NCBI GenBank assembly: GCA_024640665.1
Contig: JAHEEO010000035.1
Span: 11,458 to 17,428, forward strand
Source of the DNA: Rhodospirillales bacterium
GTDB taxonomy: Bacteria; Pseudomonadota; Gammaproteobacteria; Steroidobacterales; Rariloculaceae
Length of the DNA: 5,971 nt
Reading direction: 5' to 3'
Shown here: positions 1 through 5,023 of the stretch, one piece after another
Position numbering within the stretch: position 1 is the first letter of the stretch
Layout of the letters: every line of letters begins with the position of its first letter
Made by a program: the position numbers and the translations under genes
The notes under the pieces: model-generated
What the model was told of the DNA's origin: nothing
Seen by the model: only the letters and a program-made list of their open reading frames with translations
Databases searched by the model: none

Positions 1-149
1 ACCTCGGCGGGCTGCCCCAACTGTCGCTTACGCTTAGAAGACTTCTTGGTCAGGATATGGCGCAGATGCGATTGCCCGCGTTTGAATCCACCGTTGGCCT
101 TTGCACGGAAACGCTTAGCAGCGCCCCGATTGGACTTCATTTTTGGCAT
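1..149 (-). CDS. rpmI: 50S ribosomal protein L35, N-terminal part (cut by window edge)
   Basis: The protein begins MPKMKSNRGAAKRFRAKANG and continues through GFKRGQSHLRHILTKKSSKRKRQLGQPA. This is the highly basic N-terminal three quarters of bacterial L35, a small protein of the large ribosomal subunit. About 49 of the usual 64-65 residues are visible; the C-terminus lies beyond position 1. The ATG at 149-147 is supported by a strong Shine-Dalgarno sequence, AAGGAGAG (162-155), at normal spacing and by the family-typical MPKMK start. It lies 130 nt downstream of infC on the same strand, the conserved infC-rpmI-rplT order, so rplT is expected to the left of the window. In Escherichia coli this cistron is repressed by L20 through RNA structure upstream; the spacer here also has hairpins (see separate entry). 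Confidence 0.97.
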   Translation of the reverse strand, partial: MPKMKSNRGAAKRFRAKANGGFKRGQSHLRHILTKKSSKRKRQLGQPAE

Positions 150-154
150 TGCTT

Positions 155-232
155 CTCTCCTTAAACGGATGTTAGCCCAAGTCCAGACTGCCATTTCTGC
201 TTGGGCGGTCGACACGCAATTGCACAGCAATT
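155..232 (-). promoter_or_regulatory. infC-rpmI spacer with two hairpins and the rpmI ribosome binding site; candidate L20 translational operator
   Basis: Read on the minus strand, the spacer first forms a hairpin at 232-218 (AATTGC, loop TGT, GCAATT). A longer one follows at 206-175: 7-bp outer stem GCCCAAG/CTTGGGC, a 2-nt bulge, and a 4-bp inner stem CAGA/TCTG closing an 8-nt loop. The rpmI Shine-Dalgarno AAGGAGAG (162-155) begins 12 nt after the second hairpin. In E. coli and Bacillus, L20 represses this operon by binding mRNA structures that mimic its 23S rRNA site. The inverted repeats are directly visible; their role as an L20 operator is inferred from gene context. I did not see a precise match to the E. 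coli motif. Confidence 0.45.
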
Positions 233-279
233 CGGCGCGCGTCAACTCTTAATTTTGCGATTCGGAACTCGTCCGGCGC

Positions 280-798
280 TTATCTTTTTCTTGGCGCTAT
301 CACCATAACCATTTGGCGGCCTTCCATCGATGGAAACTGCTCGACTGTTCCCAACTCCTCGAGGTCCTTTTGTACCCGCCGCAATAGCTCAGTACCGAGC
401 TCTTGATGCGCCATTTCACGACCACGGAATCGCAATGTAACCTTGGTCTTGTCGCCTTGAGACAGAAACTTGACCAAATTGCGAAGCTTGACCTGATAGT
501 CGCCTTCTTCGGTACCGGGTCGGAATTTTACTTCCTTAATCTGAATCTGTTTCTGCTTTCGCCGAGCTGACTGAGCTTTCTTGCTCTGCTCAAACACAAA
601 CTTACCGTAATCCATGATGCGGCACACTGGCGGCTCAGAATTGGGCGATACCTCAACTAAATCTAGAGTTGATTCGCGAGCACTAGCCAAAGCTTCTTCA
701 ATGGTCAGTATTCCGACTTGCTCTCCATTTGGCCCTATAACTCGAACCTCTGAGGCGGCGATCTCTTCGTTGCGCCTTACACGCTTAGATTGGACGAT
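280..798 (-). CDS. infC: Translation initiation factor IF-3, probable AUC start codon
   Basis: IF-3 binds the 30S subunit, keeps it apart from 50S and checks start-codon/initiator-tRNA pairing. Reading from the AUC at 798-796 gives 172 residues. The N-domain includes SKRVRRNEEI (4-13), VRVIGPNGEQVGIL (18-31) and DLVEVSPN...PPVCRIMDYGKF (46-67). A lysine/glutamine-rich linker covers about 70-88, and the C-domain includes KEVKFRPGTEEGDYQVK (88-104), LRFRGREMAHQELG and EGRQMVMVIAPRKR. The first conventional start in frame, TTG at 690, would remove half of the N-domain. The AUC has AAGGAG (810-805) 6 nt upstream. Rare AUU/AUC/AUA starts are a known IF-3 autoregulation device, because IF-3 itself discriminates against them. 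An in-frame AUU at 813-811 overlaps this Shine-Dalgarno and has no obvious one of its own, so AUC is preferred. rpmI follows; thrS does not precede it. Confidence 0.93.
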   Translation of the reverse strand: MVQSKRVRRNEEIAASEVRVIGPNGEQVGILTIEEALASARESTLDLVEVSPNSEPPVCRIMDYGKFVFEQSKKAQSARRKQKQIQIKEVKFRPGTEEGDYQVKLRNLVKFLSQGDKTKVTLRFRGREMAHQELGTELLRRVQKDLEELGTVEQFPSMEGRQMVMVIAPRKR

Positions 799-940
799 TC
801 TTGACTCCTTAATCCCGTTACAAAAGCATGGCCGCAGCGTGCGGCTAGAAGCCCTCGAAGTTCATTGACTCGAGTGCTTCAATCTCGCTCGCCCGCGGCC
901 AACCCGGTCGACGCTATTCGCCTGGTGGCGAATCCCCGCG
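799..940 (-). promoter_or_regulatory. Structured 5' leader of infC (about 135 nt)
   Basis: This gene-free stretch separates the predicted infC transcription start (about 934-936) from the AUC codon. At its 5' end is a perfect 7-bp hairpin (933-916; ATTCGCC, loop ACCA, GGCGAAT), so the transcript would begin with a stem-loop. A second GC-rich hairpin lies at 845-831 (GCCGC, loop ACGCT, GCGGC), 20 nt before the Shine-Dalgarno at 810-805. Between them the sequence has no convincing open frame and no resemblance to the thrS C-terminus in any minus-strand frame I read. The hairpins are seen; a stabilising or regulatory function is inference. Confidence 0.45.
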
Positions 941-969
941 ATTGTACGGCGGCAAACAGAGCGACACAA
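941..969 (-). promoter_or_regulatory. Candidate sigma-70 promoter for infC operon
   Basis: On the minus strand, -35 TTGTGT (969-964) and -10 TACAAT (946-941; 5 of 6 consensus bases) are separated by exactly 17 bp. The site lies between the tRNA-Val terminator and infC, which is where an independent promoter is needed because thrS is not upstream. The -35 is weak (3 of 6), so the call rests on the good -10, the spacing and the position. Confidence 0.5.
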
Positions 970-1060
970 GACCACTCAGTACCAGTAAAGCCCCATATTT
1001 CAAGCGTTTTGGATAAAATTGCTGCTGAAAACGCGGCCAGTGGCCAAAGCGCCGAAAGCG

Positions 1061-1103
1061 GGAAAGAAAACGGCTCCTTGGCGCTTAGAGTGCCGAGGAG
1101 CCG
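1061..1103 (-). terminator. Rho-independent terminator of tRNA-Val
   Basis: On the minus strand an 8-bp stem CGGCTCCT (1103-1096) pairs with AGGAGCCG (1078-1071). It continues past one mismatch into GGC/GCC (1094-1092 with 1082-1080), with a 9-nt loop. The stem runs straight into TTTTCTTT (1070-1063). It starts 18 nt beyond the tRNA CCA end. The geometry and U-tract are those of a classic intrinsic terminator, and it isolates tRNA-Val transcription from infC. Confidence 0.85.
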
Positions 1104-1120
1104 GATTTGGACTTTAGAAA

Positions 1121-1195
1121 TGGTAGGCGCGATTGGTTTCGAACCAACGACCCCCACCATGTCAAGGTGGTGCTCTACCACTGAGCTACGCGCCT
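1121..1195 (-). tRNA. tRNA-Val(GAC)
   Basis: The full cloverleaf can be folded by hand on the minus strand. Acceptor AGGCGCG/CGCGCCT is perfect (7 bp). The D-arm is GCTC-AGTGGTA-GAGC, the anticodon arm CCACC-TTGACAT-GGTGG with anticodon GAC at 1163-1161, the variable loop GGGTC, and the T-arm GTTGG-TTCGAAA-CCAAT. A73 is followed by an encoded CCA (1123-1121). The total is 75 nt. GAC reads valine codons GUC/GUU. It lies between uvrB and infC, has its own candidate promoter and terminator, and is probably a single-gene unit. Confidence 0.97.
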
Positions 1196-1207
1196 GAAGT
1201 GCCGGCA

Positions 1208-1236
1208 ACGATACAGATGCTCCGCATACGATTCAA
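1208..1236 (-). promoter_or_regulatory. Candidate promoter of tRNA-Val
   Basis: On the minus strand, -35 TTGAAT (1236-1231) and -10 TATCGT (1213-1208) are 17 bp apart, each matching 4 of 6 consensus positions. The tRNA begins 12 nt after the -10. The discriminator after the -10 is GC-rich (TGCCGGCA), as in promoters of stable RNA genes under stringent control; that regulatory reading is inference. Confidence 0.5.
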
Positions 1237-1255
1237 GCGGCTTAGCCAGACAAAC

Positions 1256-1273
1256 GCGCCTGGAGCAGGCAGA
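1256..1273 (-). terminator. Weak hairpin after uvrB, possible terminator
   Basis: About 12 nt past the uvrB stop, the minus strand reads GCCTG-CTC-CAGGC (1270-1258), a 5-bp stem with a 3-nt loop (6 bp counting one T-G pair). It is followed by GCGTTTGTCT rather than a clean U-run. It may slow or end uvrB transcription before tRNA-Val, but it is a poor intrinsic terminator, and read-through into the tRNA is possible. Confidence 0.25.
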
Positions 1274-1281
1274 AGCCGGCA

Positions 1282-3297
1282 CTATTTCGAAAAACCGAAG
1301 CTGCGTTCCTGCAGATCACGAATTTCATCGCGTATTTTGGCCGCCTGCTCAAACTCCAGATTTTGGGCATGTTTGTTCATCTGCTTTTCCAAGGCGTCGA
1401 TGCGAACCACTGTCGCCGCTGGGTCCAGCGGCGCCCCCTGCCGCACCCCTGTTTTGATGCTACCCCGTCTCGATGCGCCGACATTTGCTTCACGAGCGCC
1501 TTCCATGACGTCCGAAATGCCCTTAATGATGCTCCGTGGCTCAATCCCGTGTTCGGCGTTGAACGCAATTTGCTTATTTCGGCGTCGCTCGGTTTCCTCC
1601 ATCGCCCTTTGCATTGAGCCGGTGATGCGCTCGGCATATAAAATGGCACGGCCGTTTATGTGCCGTGCGGCCCGGCCAATCGTTTGAATGAGGGCGCGAT
1701 CAGAGCGCAAGAACCCTTCCTTGTCGGCGTCCAGAATCGCGACTAATGCTACCTCCGGCATATCCAAGCCTTCGCGCAACAGGTTGATGCCGACCAATAC
1801 GTCAAACTTTCCGAGCCGCAAATCGCGAATGATCTCGGTGCGTTCGACAGTTTCTATATCGGAGTGCAGATACCGCACCAATACACCATGTTCCTGGAGG
1901 TAGTCAGTAAGGTCCTCCGCCATGCGCTTTGTGAGCGTTGTAATCAGCACCCGCTCCTGTCGCTCGACGCATATTCGGATTTCCGACAGCACATCGTCGA
2001 CTTGAACGGAGGCTTTGCGCACTTCGACCTGCGGATCCACCAGTCCCGTGGGCCTGACAACTTGCTCCACCACCTGATCGGCATGCTCCTGCTCATAGTT
2101 GCCAGGTGTCGCCGAGACAAAAACGATCTGCGGTGCAATCTGCTCGAATTCTTCGAACATCAAAGGCCTATTGTCCAACGCAGAAGGCAGTCGAAATCCG
2201 TACTCAACCAGCGTTTCTTTGCGCGATCGATCGCCCTTATACATACCGCCCAGCTGAGGTATCGTGACATGGCTTTCATCGATGAATAACAGTGCGTTTG
2301 GCGGCAAGTAATCAAACAAACACGGCGGTGGCTGCCCCGGATCGCGTCCGGAAAGATATCGTGAATAGTTTTCGATGCCGCTGCAGTAACCGACCTCTAG
2401 GATCATCTCCATATCAAAGCGAGTGCGCTGCTCCAACCGCTGTGCTTCGACCAACTTGTTCGCATACCTGAGCTGACCCAGGCGCTCCCGCAACTCTTCG
2501 CGTATGTGATCGACGGCGCCCCTGAGAATCTCCCGAGGAGTCACGTAGTGCGTTTTGGGATAAATAGTTATTCGCGGAACGCGCTTGATGAGCTCGCCGG
2601 TAAGGGGGTCGAAATAGCTCAGATCTTCGATTTCTTCATCAAACAGCTGTATGCGGACAGCCTCGCGCTCCGACTCAGCGGGGAAAACGTCTATGACGTC
2701 ACCACGCACCCGAAAAGTACCCCTCGCGAGCTCGACCGGATTTCGCGTGTACTGCAGCTCGGCCATCTTGCGCAGCAAATCACGCTGATTGATGGTTGAA
2801 CCGCGCACCAGATGCAGCACCATGCCGTGATAGGCAGCGGGGTCACCCAAACCGTATATCGCTGACACGGTTGCGACAATTATGGCGTCTTCACGCTCCA
2901 GCAAGGCCTTGGTTGCAGAGAGCCTCATTTGTTCAATGTGTTTGTTTACGGAAGCGTCTTTTTCTATGTAGTTGTCCGTTGACGGCACGTAGGCTTCCGG
3001 CTGGTAGTAGTCATAGTAAGAGACGAAATACTCGACCGCATTGTGCGGAAAGAATTCCCGCATCTCCCCGTAAAGCTGGGCAGCCAACGTCTTGTTATGC
3101 GCCAAAATGATACTCGGGCGCTGCAACGCTTCAATAACATTGGCCATGGTGTATGTCTTGCCCGACCCAGTTACGCCCAGTAATGTCTGGCTTGCCAGAC
3201 CGGCCTGGAGGCCTTCTATCAGGCGCGCAATCGCCTGTGGCTGGTCACCGCCGGGGGCATAATCTGATACGAGCTGTAGTCGGTGATCCGAATTCAA
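1282..3297 (-). CDS. uvrB: UvrABC excision nuclease subunit B (UvrB)
   Basis: UvrB is the damage-verifying helicase-like subunit of nucleotide excision repair: loaded by UvrA, it opens the DNA at the lesion and recruits UvrC. The 671-residue protein is full length (E. coli UvrB is 673). Visible elements in order: Walker A GVTGSGKT (41-48); the beta-hairpin with the YYDYYQPEAYVP cluster (94-105) that inserts between strands; the YLSGRDPGQPPPCLFDYLP region (314-332); DESH box (340-343); SATPGNY motif (395-401); motif V GINLLREGLDMPE (503-515); motif VI QTIGRAAR (538-545); and a C-terminal UVR domain (about 632-663) for UvrC contact. The start is TTG at 3297-3295: the preceding in-frame codon is TAA, and GGAG (3309-3306) lies 8 nt upstream. 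The nearby ATG at 3304 is out of frame. I saw no E. coli-type LexA box. Confidence 0.98.
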   Translation of the reverse strand: MNSDHRLQLVSDYAPGGDQPQAIARLIEGLQAGLASQTLLGVTGSGKTYTMANVIEALQRPSIILAHNKTLAAQLYGEMREFFPHNAVEYFVSYYDYYQPEAYVPSTDNYIEKDASVNKHIEQMRLSATKALLEREDAIIVATVSAIYGLGDPAAYHGMVLHLVRGSTINQRDLLRKMAELQYTRNPVELARGTFRVRGDVIDVFPAESEREAVRIQLFDEEIEDLSYFDPLTGELIKRVPRITIYPKTHYVTPREILRGAVDHIREELRERLGQLRYANKLVEAQRLEQRTRFDMEMILEVGYCSGIENYSRYLSGRDPGQPPPCLFDYLPPNALLFIDESHVTIPQLGGMYKGDRSRKETLVEYGFRLPSALDNRPLMFEEFEQIAPQIVFVSATPGNYEQEHADQVVEQVVRPTGLVDPQVEVRKASVQVDDVLSEIRICVERQERVLITTLTKRMAEDLTDYLQEHGVLVRYLHSDIETVERTEIIRDLRLGKFDVLVGINLLREGLDMPEVALVAILDADKEGFLRSDRALIQTIGRAARHINGRAILYAERITGSMQRAMEETERRRNKQIAFNAEHGIEPRSIIKGISDVMEGAREANVGASRRGSIKTGVRQGAPLDPAATVVRIDALEKQMNKHAQNLEFEQAAKIRDEIRDLQERSFGFSK

Positions 3298-3346
3298 TTA
3301 ACATACTCCGCTAACTTCAATCGATAATTATATTGGCCTACTGTTC
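3298..3346. promoter_or_regulatory. Divergent promoter region uvrB / aminotransferase
   Basis: These 49 bp must carry the 5' signals of both genes. Minus strand: a perfect -10 TATAAT (3332-3327) would start uvrB RNA near 3320; its -35 would fall inside the aminotransferase start region and matches consensus poorly. Plus strand: TTAACA (3298-3303) and GATAAT (3323-3328) are 19 bp apart and would give a very short leader before the ATG at 3347. The two -10 elements overlap within the palindrome ATAATTAT (3324-3331), so the two polymerases should compete. The hexamers are seen; their use is inference. Confidence 0.45.
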
Positions 3347-4531
3347 ATGAGCATTCGTCTATCAAAAATAATGCAGCGGATTCGTCCCTCGGCGACCGTG
3401 AGCATCACGGCAAAGGCGCTCAAACTGCGCGAATCCGGCCGCGACATCATCAGCTTGAGCGCTGGCGAACCAGACTTCGATACGCCGGACCACATCAAGG
3501 CGGCGGCCATTGCCGCCATCCAATCTGGCAAAACCAAGTACACGCCGGTGGACGGCACACATGCTCTTAAAGACGCTGTTGTCCGCAAGTTTGCTGATGA
3601 CAATGGGCTGACGTTTCGGCCCGATCAAGTCTTGATCACGTCTGGAGCCAAGCAAGCTTGTTTCAACGCCTGTCAGGCATTATTGCAGACTGGTGACGAA
3701 GCCATCGTGCCTGCGCCCTACTGGGTCTCGTATCCTGACATGGTGCGGCTCGCCGGAGCAGAACCGGTCATCGTCCAGGCCCAAGCACAAAATGATTTTC
3801 TCATCACACCAGAACAACTCAGCGCAGCGATCACACCACAAACTCGCTTGCTCATTCTCAACAGCCCAAACAATCCTACCGGCGCTGTATACCCGCCTGA
3901 TGCAATCGCCGTGATTGGCGCAGTTTTGGAAGAACACCCAAAGATCTGCGTGCTGTCTGACGAAATCTACGAACACATCAGGTGGGATAACCAGCCGCAT
4001 AGTTCGATTGCAGCAGTGACGCCATCGATCGCGGATCGCGTAGTAACGATCAACGGACTTTCAAAGAGTTTCGCAATGAGCGGATGGCGCGTCGGCTACG
4101 CTGCAGGGCCGACGGAACTAATAGCCGCAATGACGACACTGCAAAGCCAAAGTACAACGAATGCTTGTTCGATATCCCAGGCGGCCGCAACCGCCGCCCT
4201 CGTCGGCGATCACTCATTCATCGAAGCGATGAACACGCAGTTCCGTTCGCGACACGACAGCGTGCACCAACGACTCAATGAAATCAGCGGCATCAGCTGT
4301 GTTCCGGGTCGCGGCGCATTCTATTTGTTGCCCAATATCGCCTCAGCAATGGCCGCGCGTGGTTTCGACACGGATGTCAGTTTCTGTGAGTCGCTATTGG
4401 ATGAGCGCGGGCTCGCTCTCGTTCCGGGCTCAGCATTTGGCGCCGCTGGTCACTTACGTATTTCTTTTGCTGCGTCACAGCGCACGCTCGATGACGCCAT
4501 GGCGCGCTTGGCAGAATTCGTTTCGAGTTGA
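3347..4531 (+). CDS. aspC: Aspartate aminotransferase, type I-beta (PLP-dependent)
   Basis: This is a fold-type I aminotransferase of the Thermus/Rhizobium I-beta group, catalysing aspartate + 2-oxoglutarate to oxaloacetate + glutamate in the cytosol; several members also transaminate prephenate. The 394 residues match the usual 385-400. Visible features: RPSATVSITAKALKLRESG (13-31), SAGEPDFDTP (38-47), GKTKY (61-65) with the phosphate-contact Tyr65, SGAKQACFN (99-107), PYWVSYPDMV (124-133) and NSPNNPTG (172-179). SDEIYEH (204-210) contains the PLP-pyridine Asp205, SKSFAMSGWRVGY (239-251) contains Schiff-base Lys240 and phosphate-binding Arg248, and LRISFA (370-375) contains substrate-carboxylate Arg371. 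No Shine-Dalgarno is evident before ATG 3347. ATG 3371 would drop eight residues and also lacks one; homologues favour the longer form. The exact substrate cannot be settled from sequence alone. Confidence 0.93.
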   Translation: MSIRLSKIMQRIRPSATVSITAKALKLRESGRDIISLSAGEPDFDTPDHIKAAAIAAIQSGKTKYTPVDGTHALKDAVVRKFADDNGLTFRPDQVLITSGAKQACFNACQALLQTGDEAIVPAPYWVSYPDMVRLAGAEPVIVQAQAQNDFLITPEQLSAAITPQTRLLILNSPNNPTGAVYPPDAIAVIGAVLEEHPKICVLSDEIYEHIRWDNQPHSSIAAVTPSIADRVVTINGLSKSFAMSGWRVGYAAGPTELIAAMTTLQSQSTTNACSISQAAATAALVGDHSFIEAMNTQFRSRHDSVHQRLNEISGISCVPGRGAFYLLPNIASAMAARGFDTDVSFCESLLDERGLALVPGSAFGAAGHLRISFAASQRTLDDAMARLAEFVSS

Positions 4532-4566
4532 ACCGTAAACACCGGCAACGATTGCGGCCTAGTTTC

Positions 4567-4595
4567 TTGACTTGATCTCGAGCATCTCCGAGAAT
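4567..4595 (+). promoter_or_regulatory. Candidate promoter of tRNA-Asn
   Basis: TTGACT (4567-4572; 5 of 6) and GAGAAT (4590-4595; 4 of 6) are separated by 17 bp. Transcription would start near 4602, about 15 nt before the mature tRNA 5' end. The segment after the -10 is GC-rich (GCGC), as in stable-RNA promoters. It lies in the gap between the aminotransferase stop and the tRNA, so the tRNA is probably transcribed independently. Confidence 0.5.
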
Positions 4596-4616
4596 GCGCT
4601 TGCTTTTCTACAGCAT

Positions 4617-4692
4617 TCCCCGGTAGCTCAGTTGGTAGAGCGATTGACTGTTAATCAATTGGTCCCTGGTTCGAGTCCGGGCCGGGGAGCCA
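4617..4692 (+). tRNA. tRNA-Asn(GTT)
   Basis: A complete cloverleaf folds by hand: acceptor TCCCCGG/CCGGGGA (7 bp), D-arm GCTC-AGTTGGTA-GAGC, anticodon arm ATTGA-CTGTTAA-TCAAT with anticodon GTT at 4650-4652, variable TGGTC, and T-arm CCTGG-TTCGAGT-CCGGG. G73 is followed by an encoded CCA (4690-4692). The total is 76 nt. It reads AAC/AAU. Asn tRNA genes are frequent integration sites, but I found no integrase or repeated tRNA 3' end to the right within this window. Confidence 0.97.
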
Positions 4693-4704
4693 AATTCTCA
4701 AAGA

Positions 4705-4742
4705 ACAGGGCCAGGCCGTCGGGGAAAACTGCCTGGCCCTGT
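4705..4742. terminator. Perfect 12-bp inverted repeat after tRNA-Asn, possible terminator
   Basis: ACAGGGCCAGGC (4705-4716) and GCCTGGCCCTGT (4731-4742) are exact reverse complements around a 14-nt loop, 12 nt past the tRNA CCA. On the plus strand it is followed by GACGTTGG, with no U-run. On the minus strand it is followed by TCTTTGAGAATTT, moderately T-rich. It lies between the tRNA and the convergent aldolase gene, so it could stop either transcript. The better tail is on the minus strand, but neither is a textbook intrinsic terminator. Confidence 0.5.
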
Positions 4743-5023
4743 GACGTTGGCGAGCATAGGCTGCCCACCACCCTTCGCTGGGGGCTCAGATGACAAAGGC
4801 AACGGCCGCGTCCCTGCGGCCAACTATTTGCCATCCCTGCTAACTTGCGGCACGGCCGTCTCGAACGCTTGGTTCAAAGACCCGAATGCTTTGCGTCCCC
4901 ACCTTGCAGTGAGTTTGCCCTTTGTTAGCGAGCTTGGGAGTTAGCTTAGGCAGCCGCTGAATAGCCGGCAACGTGTCGCTGGAAAGCGACGTCACCAGGG
5001 GCTGAAGAATCGAGGTTTAAGGC
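4743..5023. other. Gene-free spacer of about 280 bp
   Basis: I see no gene here. The longest plus-strand open frame (4741-4944, GTG start, 67 codons) has no recognisable motif or ribosome binding site. Small inverted repeats are GGCCGC/GCGGCC (4804-4809 with 4816-4821) and GTCGCT-GGAA-AGCGAC (4975-4990); the latter is a perfect 6-bp stem about 34 bp past the aldolase stop on the minus strand. Neither has a U-run. A small RNA or a decayed gene cannot be excluded, but nothing supports one positively. Confidence 0.4.

Noticed and set aside
845..865. Six-codon mini-ORF (ATG at 865-863, MNFEGF, stop TAG) in the infC leader, as a possible leader peptide
   Set aside because: There is no clear Shine-Dalgarno, no run of regulatory codons, and a frame this short is expected by chance.
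865..1208. Open frames on both strands across 865-1208
   Set aside because: They overlap the tRNA-Val gene; their ends are translated tRNA sequence, a known source of false proteins, and the rest has no motif.
3340..3360. LexA/SOS box upstream of uvrB
   Set aside because: CTGTTCATGAGCATTC resembles only one half of the E. coli box, and GTTC-N7-GTTC fails in its second half.
4572..4793. 73-codon plus-strand open frame over tRNA-Asn
   Set aside because: It translates the tRNA sequence itself (SPVAQLVERLTVNQLVPGSS), a familiar artefact.
4741..4944. 67-codon plus-strand open frame starting GTG in the spacer
   Set aside because: No ribosome binding site, no recognisable domain; its start overlaps the 12-bp inverted repeat.
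4617..5023. tRNA-Asn as attachment site of an integrated element
   Set aside because: No integrase, no duplicated tRNA 3' end and no abrupt composition change could be seen inside the window.
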